A stretch of 64,000 nucleotides of DNA, taken from contig CM057831.1 in the NCBI GenBank assembly GCA_030068075.1, forward strand, positions 11,947,370-12,011,369, read 5' to 3'. The notes beneath the pieces were generated by a model. That model was not told the DNA's origin, did no database searches, and saw only the letters and a list, made by a program, of their open reading frames with translations. The position numbers and the translations under genes were made by a program. The stretch comes from Paguma larvata. Lineage: Eukaryota; Chordata; Mammalia; Carnivora; Viverridae. Positions 54,640-64,000 of this stretch are shown in pieces (within the stretch, counting starts at the first letter, position 1; every line of letters begins with the position of its first letter).

Positions 54640-54850
54640 TCCCAGCAAAGATGTTCGCGGCACTTAGGGGCTCTTTTTCATGCCAGGCGAAGCCAATATT
54701 GTTTAGGAACGAAGAACCGCTGTCGCAGCTGCTGCGAAGACAAATAATATGCAGTAATGCATCCCGGGCTGATAGGAAGGTTTGACTCTGCGGCCGCTCT
54801 GGTTTATCAGAACTCGGTCCTCTCTGCGGAATGGCTAATAGAGGGCTCGC
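54640..54850. promoter_or_regulatory. AT-richer candidate element flanking the second island
   Basis: 'gccaatattgtttagg' (FOX/SOX/NFY-like), 'caaataatatgcagtaatgcatcc' (POU-like ATGCAT) and 'ctctggtttatcag' lie in repeat-free sequence directly beside the CpG-rich part. Confidence 0.3.
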
Positions 54851-55594
54851 AGCACCCAGGGGAAGTGTCGGGAGGGGGGCTGTGTCAGGCGGGGTGGGAG
54901 ACGGGAGAAGGCAGGGGCAGGAAGACTTCTGGTAGCAAGGATTCCCTGAGTCCCTGTCTTCTTATTCCCCCTCCTAGAGGGTGCAACTGGGTTTGAGGCT
55001 CGGCTTGAGGCAGGGCTTCCGACCCTTCTACAAACTCCCGCTTCATCGCGTCTGCCAGAAGGAAACCCTTATCTGGCACAGCATCCGAATTCTGGGCACC
55101 CTGACCCTTTAGAGGCCAGGGCTTGTCCCAGGTTCCCTGCCTTGTGGGGCTCCTGGTCCCTCCCTCCATCCTGTCTTAGAGCTGGGCTGCAGTGAAGATG
55201 GAGGGGGGTGGGTGCCGGCAGTTGGTACCTGTAAATACAGAACTAGGAGCGGCAGGAAACAGACTCCTTGAAATCCCACTTGGTGCCTCCCTGGAAGCTT
55301 CTGCTGGCCACCTGGGTACCTGTGTGTACACAGGAATTGGCTAGGTGCTGGGGGGCGGGGCCGGGTGGGGATGCTGGTTTGCTTGCTTTGAAACACTCCT
55401 TCCCAGCCCCCAAAGCTGATGTGGAGAGCGTGCCCTTGTATGCGTGTCCCCGTTTGTGAGCAAGGCCGTGCCCACCTGGGTGCCTGGAGATGTGGATTTA
55501 TTCACCTACTCACAGTCTGTCTGGGTTTGAAGGGACTCTGGAAGAGCTTTCTCTCTGGCCCACCCCCTGCCCCCTTCTGCCACAACGATGCCGA

Positions 55595-55680
55595 ATGCTT
55601 ATCTGGTTTCTGCTTGATTGCTCCCAGTGACAGGGAGCTCACTACTTTCCGAGGTAGTCCATCCCTGCTCTGACGGTCGG
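55595..55680 (+). repeat. CR1/L3-like LINE fragment (tentative)
   Basis: 'cccagtgacagggagctcactactttccgaggtagtccatcc' closely resembles an L3/CR1 3' segment. Confidence 0.5.
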
Positions 55681-55799
55681 AATCTTGAGATGGAGACTCT
55701 GGCAGGCAGCCCAGACAGTGTCCCCTCCCACCCCCACCTCTGACCGCAGGAACACAGGGCCGGGACAAGGTGTCAAGAGACAGCAACCCGGTAAATTTA

Positions 55800-56042
55800 C
55801 GGCCAGTGTTTCCTGAGTGCTGGCTGTTAGCCAGGCACTGTGCTGAGTATCGCGCATGTATTGACTCCCCCAGTCTTCATGAAACTCTGTGAAGTTATGT
55901 CTGTTGTTACCTCATTGTACTGAAGAGGAAACAGACACAGAGTAGTTAAGGCACTTGCCTGAAGTCTCACAGCCAAGAAGTAAGAAAGCCCGGTCTCAAA
56001 ACCAGAAGGTCTGGTTCTGCCTGAGCTTAATCACCACATTAT
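55800..56042 (-). repeat. MIR SINE, near full length
   Basis: 'tgttagccaggcactgtgctgagtatcgcgcatgtattgac', 'actgaagaggaaacagacacagagtagttaaggcacttgcc' and 'tcacagccaagaagtaag' are the full reverse MIR. Confidence 0.9.
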
Positions 56043-56060
56043 AATGGCAGGCACCACCCA

Positions 56061-56079
56061 GAGAGAGAGAGAGAGAGAG
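56061..56079. repeat. (GA)9 microsatellite
   Basis: Short GA repeat directly after the MIR. Confidence 0.9.
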
Positions 56080-56189
56080 GGAGAATGTATGTGTGTGTCT
56101 TTACCACCATTTCTGGCTTAGTGGTATTAGAGGTTCATGGACACCCTGGGCAAGAAATGAAGACATCAAGAATTACCTTTGTCTCTCTC

Positions 56190-56371
56190 TCTTTCTTTAT
56201 GTTTATTCGTCTTTGGAGGGGGGGAGGGGCAGAGAGAGACGGAGACAGAAGACCTGAAGCAGGCTTTGCATTGAGAGCAGAGAGCCCGATGCGGGGCTCG
56301 ACCCCACGAGCTGCAAGATCGTGACCTGAGCCGAAGTCAGCCGCTCAACTGAGTGAGCCCCCAACTGCCCT
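56190..56371 (-). mobile_element. Felid tRNA-derived SINE, minus strand, more diverged
   Basis: Reverse SINE recognisable by 'gaagcaggctttgcattgagagcagagagcccgatgcggggctcgacc' and 'gatcgtgacctgagccgaagtcagccgctcaactgagtgagcc'. Head and target duplication are degraded, so it is older than the others. Confidence 0.88.
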
Positions 56372-56717
56372 TCTGGCCTTTCCTCTTCTTCCCCCTCGGC
56401 CTTCCTCGTGCAGGCCTAGAGGGACAGAGGGGACATACTCACAGTGAAGCGGCACAGGCTGAATGCGGTTGGCGGCCGGGAGATAAGTGGGGACGGTCTG
56501 TATTTACATCCCACGCCAGCCGAGGGTTAGGTGGCGCACGGTTCAGAGAGCTTTATGTTCAGTTTTATGTCTAGACAGAGTTTGGGATGAGGTTATCACT
56601 TTTCTTCTAATTAGCGCAGGAAGGCTTCCCGAGGCACCGCTTTCAGGAGCTCTCCGGCTTGCCTTGGCTCTGCCATCTGTCCCCAAGAGTGAGGCATTAG
56701 GGTAGCGTCGCTGAGGG

Positions 56718-56860
56718 AATGAGCGTCAGATTGGGAGTCAGGACACCTGGATCTTTGGCCTCGGGTCTGCCCCCCAGCTTGGTGTGTGACCTTGGCTAAA
56801 TTACCCTGCCCCTCTGGGTCTCCACTTTCTCCCTTCTAAAATGAGGGGGTTCGGGCACAT
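56718..56860 (+). repeat. MIR fragment
   Basis: 'gattgggagtcaggacacctggatctttggcctcgggtctgcc' and 'ggtgtgtgaccttggctaaattaccc' match MIR. Confidence 0.75.
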
Positions 56861-57564
56861 GGGTCTGTCAGATGCCTACCGTGGGTATACTCTGCCGTTC
56901 AAACAGGGCTGCTCTGCGCAGGTGGGCAGGTTGTGCATCGTGCAAGGGCACTTGGCAAAGAAGTGTGGGCTGAAATCTGCCCGAGGCTGTTCTCACCAGG
57001 CCATGCAGGGGTGGCGCCAGTGTCCACTGGGGAAGGAGGCGCTTTTTCCGAATTTGCACAGAAGTACCACGTGGGTGTCCTCAGCAGTGACCCTGCAAGG
57101 TCCCCACACAGATTGGGTCCCCAGGGTTGGTCAGAGCTGGGTGTTGAGGGGTAAAGGGCATTGCTTTATCAGAAAGTGAGGTCGTGGGTTGGGGGCTAGA
57201 GGGAGGAGCAGCGAGAGGTCCCATGGGCCATAAACTGCCAGCCAGGCCGCCGTGGGCAAATGCCTGCAGGAAGCTAATCTTTAGACGGAAGGAGAGGCCG
57301 AGGGGCTGGGGGCGTAGGGAAGGCAGGTCACAGCTGGCGGTAGGGGACCACATGTGACGGCCCCCTTGGCTAAGGTCAGGGTGTCCCTGGGAGCTCTCCC
57401 TGTCCCCTCAGGCTAGCTTGCTCCTGTCTCCAGTCACCTCCAAAGCAGCTGGCCTCTGCGAGGTGGCTCTTTGTGCTGAGCTTCCTGTTAGAGAGAGATG
57501 GGAAGGGGTAGGATTTTGTTTTTTTTTCCAGGGCCTTCTGAGAGGGCTGCAGATTTTTAGAGGT

Positions 57565-57670
57565 ATTCCCTTACCCAACAAATGGAGGTCCCCTCTGAGC
57601 CAGGCCCTGTGGTGAATAGAGCGGCGTGGACCCTGCCCTCAGGGGACTCACAGTCTGACGGCAAGGAAAT
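57565..57670 (-). repeat. L2 LINE fragment
   Basis: 'aggccctgtggtgaatagagcggcgtggaccctgccctcaggggactcacagtctgacgg' is typical reverse L2. Confidence 0.6.
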
Positions 57671-57679
57671 GGCCTTTGT

Positions 57680-58615
57680 CCCCTGAGATGGGGCGGTCTG
57701 TGGATATCGTCGGGCCGTCTGGTCCCTGCACTGGGTCGGAGGCGGCAGACTCTGAGAGGTACCAATTTGGGCCACGTGGGGTGTGGCTTAGGAGGAAAAC
57801 TGGGGGTGAAGGAGGAAGGGGAGGTACACAGGCTGAGGGGTCTGTTGCGAGGGGGGGAAGCCGCACTTTCACTTGGTTGGGGAGTGACTAGGAATGAGGG
57901 GTGTGGGGGTGAGCACCGACGGGAGCTTGTCGCGTGAGGGCCACCACTGCCGCTTACAGACCAGGCCTCTGGGGACCATCCGTCTCCCTCCCCCGTCCCG
58001 CCTCCAGCACACAGCTGCCCGGAAGGGTCCCAGGAAATGTCACGGTGATCTGGCATGCGATGCTCGTTCACGAGAGGAGAGTCCCCCCTCGCGTCTGGCT
58101 GAGTCGTTCCTGTCGCAGGTCCTGCCGTGTCCCCACGCGGCACAGCAGGTACAGGTTTTGGATGCCAGGCCTTCGGAGCGGCCAGGCCTCCCCCTCCGTG
58201 TGGGGTCGGGATGCGCGCAGCGAAGCCCGGGGAGTTGTCATCGCTGCCGTGACGATGACTGCGGGCGTGCCCTTGTGCCCGGGCCAGGCAGGCCCACCCC
58301 ACTCTCCCAGGGGGCCCCCGCTGCTCTTCTTTAAGAGAAAGAGATCACCGGGAGGCCAATCCTCCTCCTCTCGCTCACAGGGAGGCCGCGCCAAGTGACC
58401 CCGTTTTGAAGATGCTCCGTACCCCCTGGCTGCCTCGCACTCGGTCTCCAGTACTTAGCCGGGTGTGATTCGGGCTCCGAGAAGCTCACGCTGGAGAGGC
58501 AGGTGCCGGGGGATGGAAGCGGCTGTGTGTCTCTGCCCTGTGTCAGAACAGTGGTGCTGACGAGGACAGTCCTACCGATATGACAGAGCTGACCCTGAGT
58601 TCTGACCATGTGCCG
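57680..58615. other. Intergenic GC-rich DNA, unassigned
   Basis: Moderate CpG content between 57950 and 58300, but no exon, repeat family or island boundary that I can defend. Confidence 0.35.
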
Positions 58616-58621
58616 ACACAC

Positions 58622-59088
58622 CAGTCCGTATGAGTTTCCCGTTGAAGCTATAACAAACGACCACAACTTAGTGGCTTACGGCTCTGTAGGTTAGAGGCCT
58701 GACACAGGTCTCACTGGGCGAAAAATCAAGGATTCCTTTCTGGTGATTCTGGGGGTGATTCCTTTTTCTGACCTCTCAGAGCTTCTGTAGGCCTGCATTC
58801 CTGGGCTTGTGCCCCTTCCTCCGTCTTTAGAGCCAGCAACGCTGTCTCCCCCTGGTGCTTCCTCTGCTGACACGTCTCTCCCTGACCCAGCCAGGAAAGC
58901 TGCTCTGCTCTCAGGGACTCATGCGAGTCGGTTGCGCCCACCCAGATAACCCGGGGTAATCTCCCCGGCTCCAGGACCCTACTTTAAAGGCCTCCACAAA
59001 AGCCCCTCTGCCGTGTAAGGTGACATATTCTCAGGGCCAAGGGATTAGGGAGTGGGGCCTCTTTGGGACCCATTATTCTGCCACCACA
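58622..59088 (+). repeat. Old interspersed repeat of uncertain class
   Basis: The text 'aagctataacaaacgaccacaacttagtggcttacgg', 'ggtctcactgggcgaaaaatcaagg' and the final 'tctttgggacccattattctgcc' is a familiar mammal-wide repeat, but I cannot name the family safely. Confidence 0.6.
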
Positions 59089-59091
59089 GCG

Positions 59092-59225
59092 TACTTGCAC
59101 TTTTTCATATCGTGGGCCAGTGAGGTAGGTAGTGCTGTTACCCCCTTGTAAAGATAACTGCCCAAGGTTACCGGGCCGGTACTCATTTTTTTTGGGATTC
59201 AAACCAAGGCAGCCTCACTCCAGAG
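59092..59225 (-). repeat. MIR fragment
   Basis: 'gtgaggtaggtagtgctgttaccccc', 'aactgcccaaggttacc' and 'gggattcaaaccaaggcagcc' follow reverse MIR order. Confidence 0.7.
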
Positions 59226-59334
59226 TTGTACTTTAGTTACTGTGACAAAAGCAGAACCAGAGAGCAGGAGGCAGAAGGCGTCCGAGTTACAGATGGTGTA
59301 AAGTCAGGTCCCTGTAGGTCCGCCAAGCTATGGA

Positions 59335-59400
59335 GCCATGTGTATTTATTGAGCATCTACTATAGGCCGGGCCCTGGCTCTTAGAAGGAGGGGACAGGTC
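59335..59400 (-). repeat. L2/MIR-type fragment
   Basis: 'tgtatttattgagcatctactataggccgggccctgg' begins a reverse L2 or MIR copy, then decays. Confidence 0.5.
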
Positions 59401-59654
59401 TCTAGACTGAGCCCTGGTTCTAAGCCCCTTCTCTTTCCACATCCTATTGCCGTGTGAAGGGATGGGCCCTACCGGCAGAGGGTAACCGGGAGGAAGGATT
59501 GTGTTCCAGTGTGGGCTCAGGCCCCGGGGGTCTGGGCCCTGCATCCCACAGGCCCCTGCTGGATCAGCCCAGAGCCCGCAGGGGCTGGTTCACCAGGCTG
59601 ACTATCCTTGCCCATCCGTCACGATGGGGACCGGGCCCTCGGTGAGCCTGGGAC

Positions 59655-59775
59655 CCGCAAATCATGGAAATTAAGACCAATTAGAGGGGGAAGCAGCAGC
59701 CCCTTGGCAGGCCTTCCGGCCGCAGAGGCGGCTCGGCAACTTTATGGATGTTTCCTTCTATTTTGTGGTCCAGCT
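59655..59775. promoter_or_regulatory. Candidate conserved element
   Basis: 'caaatcatggaaattaagaccaattagaggg' followed by 'gcaactttatggatgtttccttctattttgtgg' contains TAAT, HOX-like TTTATGG and FOX-like words in repeat-free sequence. Confidence 0.28.
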
Positions 59776-60520
59776 GGGAGGCAGAAACATGCCAGCTCAG
59801 CACAAGGCCTCGTCTAGATGCTTCTGAGCAACCGGGAGGCAGGGCACCGCCTCGCCAGGATCCGCAGCTCCCTCTCCAGCTCCCCGCAGGTGTGCGCGGC
59901 TGTCCCCGGGGACGCCAGAGCCGGCGTCTGGTCCGTGGGGCCTTCTTCGCGGCCCACCAGCCTCCTTTCTCGACACGGCTCTGTCCCCCACGCAAGGCCT
60001 CTGGAGAATCAAGCCCCGGGAGCCGGAGGAGGGAGAGCGACAGTGGCGGGTCACCTTGCTGCCGAGCCTGCCCCTGCTCCCGCCTCCCCTCCCTCTGTGC
60101 TCCCAGCTGGAGGCGAGGACTTCCGCTTCCCGGCCACGGCCCCTCCCAAACTGAAGCCTTCCCCTTCTTTTTTTCCCCCAGCAAAAAGGAGACTGAGCGC
60201 GCAGAAGGTGTGCAGCCCGAAGTGGTAGGGACCTGGTGGTCCCTGAGGGCTGTGGCAGGGTGGCGCTATAGGCACGGAGACAAAAGTGAGAATAATTCTC
60301 TAGCTTCCAGGTCCTTTTAGCACTTTAACTGCTGCCCCCTTGCCCCTGCCCCTCACCCCGAGCCCTGTAATGAAGGCAGAGACGGACCTGTGCACTGTGG
60401 AGACGCCCGGCCCTGAAGGGGCCCAAGGAAGGGGGGCAGGGGTGTCCAGTACGGAGGTGACCCTGCAAGGGACACCCCTTGTCCCCAGCCTGCCCTGAGG
60501 TCTGTTTTATTTTAAAGAAT
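59776..60520. other. Intergenic GC-rich DNA, unassigned
   Basis: CpG-rich at 59820-60150 but with no promoter element or exon that can be supported. Confidence 0.35.
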
Positions 60521-60736
60521 CTTCTTTAATGTTTATTTATTTTTGAGAGAGAGAGAGGGAGAGAATCAGAGTGTGAGTGGAGGAGGTGCAGAGAGAGAGG
60601 GAATTAGAACCGGAAGCAGGCTCCAGGCTCTGAGCTGTCAGCATAGAGCCCCGCGTGGGACTGGAACTCATGGACTGTGAGATCGTGACCTGAGCCGAAG
60701 TCGGACGCTTCACCGACTGAGTCACCCAGGTGCCCC
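60521..60736 (-). mobile_element. Felid tRNA-derived SINE, minus strand
   Basis: Full reverse copy ('tttatttatttttgagagagag' left, 'gagtcacccaggtgcccc' head at right). Flanking GAGGTCTGTTTT / GAGTCTGGGTTTT suggests a degraded target duplication. Confidence 0.93.
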
Positions 60737-61249
60737 GAGTCTGGGTTTTTAGGATAGGCCCGTTTTGCCGGGTCGAGGCCGTCTTCTGGAGAAAGAGCCA
60801 AGTGGAGAGGAGGGGCCACCTTGCCCCAGGGCCTCTGAGCCGGCCATCAGCTGACCCTCTTCCTTCACTGGCTCAGCCGCAGATGGGGCCTCGCAAAAGG
60901 GTCGCAGCGCCCAGTGGTGTGTCCAGGGCTGAAGGGAGACAGAGCCGGACAAGGCAGACGAGGTGGTGCCCGGGCCCTGGCCAGCACGGTGAGCCAGAGG
61001 CGGGCGGTAGAGGGCCAAGTCCCAAGGGAAGCGGAGACCCCTGGATGCCTGCAGACAGATGGGGGAGAGGGGAGCACGGGGAGCGGCAGGGGATGTGCCC
61101 GGGCACCGGGTGGCTCCGCGGCGCCTGCCAGTCCATCCCTCCCTCTGGGCCTCCAGCTGGGGGCTGCTAAGGTCATGCCCAGCCCCGCCGTTCTGGGACT
61201 CTCATCTTGGCGACTCTGCCTCGGGACTCATCCAACTGGCCTTGGGCCC

Positions 61250-61420
61250 CCGGCTTAGCTTAACCTCTCTGTGCCTCAGTTTCCTGACCTGTAACATGAG
61301 ATTAACAATGGTATCTCCCTCAGAGGGTTCTTTTTGTATGGGGGTTGAGTGATTTCAATTTGCGATGGTACCTGCCCCATGGAAAGTGTTGTGCAAAATA
61401 GTAGCTATTGCATGAATTAT
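61250..61420 (+). repeat. MIR fragment
   Basis: 'ttaacctctctgtgcctcagtttcctgacctgtaacatgagattaacaatgg' is a clear MIR core with its 3' part following. Confidence 0.85.
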
Positions 61421-61449
61421 CAGTTCTTATGTTTAAAAAGGTCGTATTA

Positions 61450-61669
61450 AAGTTTTTTTTTTAATCTTTATTTATTTTTGAGAGAGTGAGAGAGAGACAG
61501 AGCACAAGTTGGGGAGAGGCAGAGAGAGAGGGAGACACAGAATCTGAAGCAGGCTCCAGGCTCTGAGCTGTCAGCACAGAGCCCGACGCGGGGCTTGAAC
61601 TCACGCACCGTGAGATCATGACCTGAGCTGCAGTCAGACGCTTAACCGACTGAGCCACCCAGACGCCCC
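61450..61669 (-). mobile_element. Felid tRNA-derived SINE, minus strand
   Basis: Full reverse copy between two MIR fragments. A 16-bp target duplication with one mismatch lies at 61434-61449 and 61670-61685. Confidence 0.97.
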
Positions 61670-61721
61670 TAAAAAGGTCATATTAGAAAAGTCATATTAT
61701 GTCCTTGCAGGATCTGGGGTC

Positions 61722-61925
61722 CAGGCCTAGGCTGGAGTCCTAACTGTTCCCCTAATACTAATGTATGACTTTGGGAAAGTGGCTTAACCTTTTGGAGCCT
61801 CAGTTTCTTGATCTACAAATTAGGTATAAACAACGGTAGCGACACCGGCTTCACAGTGTTGCCACGATGATTAAATACGTCCTGAGTAAATTCGCGATAT
61901 ACACCGGAAAGCACCTGCCACGACA
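61722..61925 (+). repeat. MIR SINE, near full length
   Basis: 'tgactttgggaaagtggcttaaccttttggagcctcagtttcttgatctac' and 'gatgattaaatacg' with 'gaaagcacctgcca' follow MIR order. Confidence 0.8.
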
Positions 61926-62430
61926 CATTGCTTTGTCTTCCTGGCTGAAGATCAGATTTGGGACCGTCTGTAAGGGAGAAGGTAGGACTCCTGACAAGTA
62001 GCCGTGACCTTCGAAGTGGCCAGACTGCACCGGGAGATTCCGCAGGAAGAGCGCCTGCTCTTGGTGGGACAGCACAAGGAATCAGAGCAGGACTTCCGGT
62101 TCCATTCCCGGGCCGCCCCCCATCCAGAAGTGGGGTGGCGGTGGCAGGCCAGGGGAGGGGGACTCGGCCCTGCCTGGGCTTCTCGCCTAGAGAGGGAGCA
62201 GATACTCCGCGGCGGCCAGACCCGTGAAGGGCACAGACGGCTTCGTCCTTGGTGGGCGCCGGCTACCGGGCATGGCGCACCCAGGGCGGTCACACTCAGC
62301 GGGGAAGAGGAAGATAAGTATCACACCTGAAAGAGTCTTCCCTGACCCAAGAATCTGTTGGGTCCTCTGTTCTATGTTCTGAGTTCTCTATTTTTTGCCT
62401 TTATTATTTCTTATTATAATTTCTAAATAG

Positions 62431-62434
<4 letters not shown>

Positions 62435-62468
<34 letters not shown>
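62435..62468. repeat. (GT)17 microsatellite
   Basis: Uninterrupted GT repeat in an AT-rich setting. Confidence 0.97.
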
Positions 62469-62471
<3 letters not shown>

Positions 62472-62481
62472 TAGTGATTAT

Positions 62482-62626
62482 TGAATGTTTGTCTCCCTCA
62501 CTAAAATGTAAGCTCCCTGAGAGCCCTGAGAGTAGAGACCACGTCTGGATGCCTTACCTGGGGTTAGAAAGAGCACCTACAAGGTAGTCGGTGCTCCGTA
62601 ACACTTCGATGACTGGATAAGAAATA
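62482..62626 (+). repeat. L2 LINE 3' end
   Basis: 'gtctccctcactaaaatgtaagctccctgagagccctgagagtagagaccacg' and 'ggtagtcggtgctccgtaacacttcg' match the L2 3' end. Confidence 0.8.
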
Positions 62627-62639
62627 ATCACAGCAAGCA

Positions 62640-62886
62640 AGCACTCATCTAGCTTTTATTATGTGCCAGCCATCATCCCAAGCACTTGACAAGTATTAAC
62701 CTATTTAAACTTCACAAGACTCTCATGAGGCCATTTGGAACATTATCCGTGTCTTATAGGTGAGGAAACCGAGATACAGAGAGGTTAAGTAACTTGCCCA
62801 GGGCCACACAGCCACCGGCCAGTGGCAGGACTCAGGTCTTCCGGTTTGGCTCTGGGTCCGCGCTTTTAGCGGCCGTGCTATGCTGC
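62640..62886 (-). repeat. MIR SINE, near full length
   Basis: 'tatgtgccagccatcatcccaagcacttgacaag', 'aggtgaggaaaccgagatacagagaggttaagtaacttgcccagggccacacagcc' and 'gcggccgtgctatgctgcc' span the whole reverse MIR; the best preserved copy here. Confidence 0.93.
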
Positions 62887-64000
62887 CTCCCGGAAGGAAT
62901 GGTTGAGTGGGCCACATTCCACATGTATAATGTGTGCTGCGTTCGGACGAAAGGGGTTTTGGGGGAGGGAGTGAATGGGGCGATCCTGTAGATTCGGCCA
63001 CGTGGTCCTGAGGAGCAGGACACAACCGGCCCCTGCTTACCTGCAGAGGCACAGGGGTTCCTTGGGAGGTCTTCGGCCCACCACCCGTGCCCTCCCCAGT
63101 CGGGCGCTGAGGGTTAGGGACGCCCATGCATTCAGGGCCCACTAACTTGCTGTGGTTCCTGGCGCCCTCTGCCTAGAATTACGGAAGTGCGGGGAGACCA
63201 GCACGGGTGTGCGGACCCCTGAGTTCCCTGTCCTGGTCTCCGCCTCCTCCCAGGCCTCCTGTGTCCCCGGAAGCCTCCCCTGACAGGGAGGGGGTCAGGG
63301 GACCGCTTTGTCGCCGCAGGGAGGAGGTGAGGGAGATGAGTGTGTACGTGCTTCTACTCGTCAGCCCCCTGGCTGAGCCTCCTTGCCGCCCGATGTCCTT
63401 GCACCCCTCAGCACCTGTCTTCCCCACTGCTGGGCTCCTGGCGTGTCCCGCCCACGCGCTAGCCTCCTGTCCCAGGAGCCCTGATGTACAAACACGAGGA
63501 GTGTGACCTCTGGTGTCCTTTTGGCAGCCAGCCTCAGCTCCTCCCCCCTGGGATTCCTGTCTTCCTGCAGGGACATGTCTTGGCACAATCCTGCCAGCCC
63601 CAGCCCTGGCGATCTTGTTGGCTGGGACAGAGGCGTGATAAGGACACCGAGCCGGAATAAAGGGCCAGGTTTACAGGCTCCTTGGCACCGGTCTGTGCCA
63701 CAGAAGTATCATGGGATGGAGAAGCCTGTAATAACTTGAGATCCTTTCTTTCAGGAAGAGGGCAGCGTGTGGTTGGGGGATGTCCTCGGATGACTTACAG
63801 TTGGTGGGGGCTAACCCCCCACCCCCAGGGACGTATGAGAAGGACCGCAGATAGGCACTAAACTGCCTTCAAGTGGCAGCAGGGAGAGCAGGGAGATCCC
63901 GTTCCCTGCAGAGCTTCGGCTTTGCTAAGTGGGAATGCAAGTCGGGGGCCAGAGCGGAATTGCGCAGAACCCTGGAGGGAGGCACGGCCCTGTCCGGCCG
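62887..64000. other. Intergenic DNA, unassigned
   Basis: GC-rich, repeat-poor. A weak CTCF-like string (GGCGCCCTCTGCC) sits at 63161-63173. No exon is supported. Confidence 0.35.

Larger units (their letters stand above)
53850..54850. promoter_or_regulatory. Second CpG-rich island, about 14 kb upstream of NECTIN1
   Basis: CpG-dense sequence runs from about 53.85 to 54.66 kb, with a CTCF-like site (53995-54009), a (CA)14 repeat (54367-54394) and an AT-richer flank (54640-54850). No recognised coding exon or splice donor is attached. It could be an unannotated noncoding-RNA promoter, a distal alternative NECTIN1 promoter or an enhancer/insulator island. Confidence 0.5.

Noticed and set aside
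53847..54785. 312-codon plus-strand open frame in the second island
   Set aside because: It runs through the CA microsatellite (poly Thr-His) and has low-complexity composition; no splice or family support.
57571..58302. 243-codon minus-strand open frame
   Set aside because: Overlaps an L2 fragment and GC-rich DNA; no family likeness.
61461..61658. Open frame reading MAQSVKRLTAAQVM, repeated in similar form at 51105 and 60537
   Set aside because: The shared peptide is a translation of the SINE body, not a protein family.
63161..63173. CTCF-like string GGCGCCCTCTGCC
   Set aside because: Only the inner part matches and the outer half is poor; too weak to list as a site.
1..64000. CRISPR array, operon, phage or integrated virus
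   Set aside because: No regularly spaced direct repeats, no tight runs of coding genes, no viral coding sequence; the sequence is mammalian nuclear DNA.

Overview
The window is nuclear genomic DNA of a carnivoran, most likely a felid. The main evidence is nine copies of a tRNA-derived SINE whose right half carries the feliform-type block 'GCTGACAGCTCAGAGCCTGG'. Dog and other caniform copies differ there. The rest of the landscape is typically mammalian: about thirty MIR fragments, many L2 fragments, two MER5A copies, L1M 3' ends, a Tigger-like MITE, GT/GA microsatellites and a strong CpG island. I see no bacterial, viral or plasmid architecture.

The only protein-coding sequence I can support is coding exon 1 of NECTIN1 (nectin-1/PVRL1), on the minus strand at 39442-39520. 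It encodes the signal peptide (begins MARMGLAGAAGRWW, ends TAFFLP) and stops at a consensus splice donor, CAG|GTAAGC. It lies inside a CpG island at about 38.5-40.6 kb. Everything left of it (1-39441) is NECTIN1 intron 1, which runs out of the window before exon 2. Everything right of about 40.6 kb is upstream intergenic DNA. In human the same gene is on 11q23.3, transcribed on the minus strand, with a long gene-poor flank upstream; this window fits that layout.

Layout: 1-38.5 kb is GC-rich intron 1 with old repeats only (MIR, L2, MER5A, L1M), one felid SINE at its far left end and several AT-rich, homeodomain-site-rich blocks that look like conserved noncoding elements. 38.5-40.6 kb holds the CpG island, 5' UTR with two small upstream ORFs, and exon 1. 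41.5-46.3 kb is a repeat cluster (L2, SINEs, L1M, Tigger-like MITE). 47-49 kb is AT-richer and holds a perfect 20-bp palindrome. 50.9-51.3 kb has a head-to-head inverted SINE pair. 53.85-54.85 kb is a second, unassigned CpG-rich island with a CTCF-like site. 55-64 kb is MIR/L2/SINE-rich intergenic DNA.

Long open frames in the window are products of high GC content and of repeats; none has family similarity I recognise apart from the NECTIN1 signal peptide. I did not find a previously undescribed system. The most useful leads are the second CpG island, the exon-1 upstream ORFs, the absence of young SINEs across about 41 kb around the promoter, the candidate enhancers, and a few unusual DNA structures.
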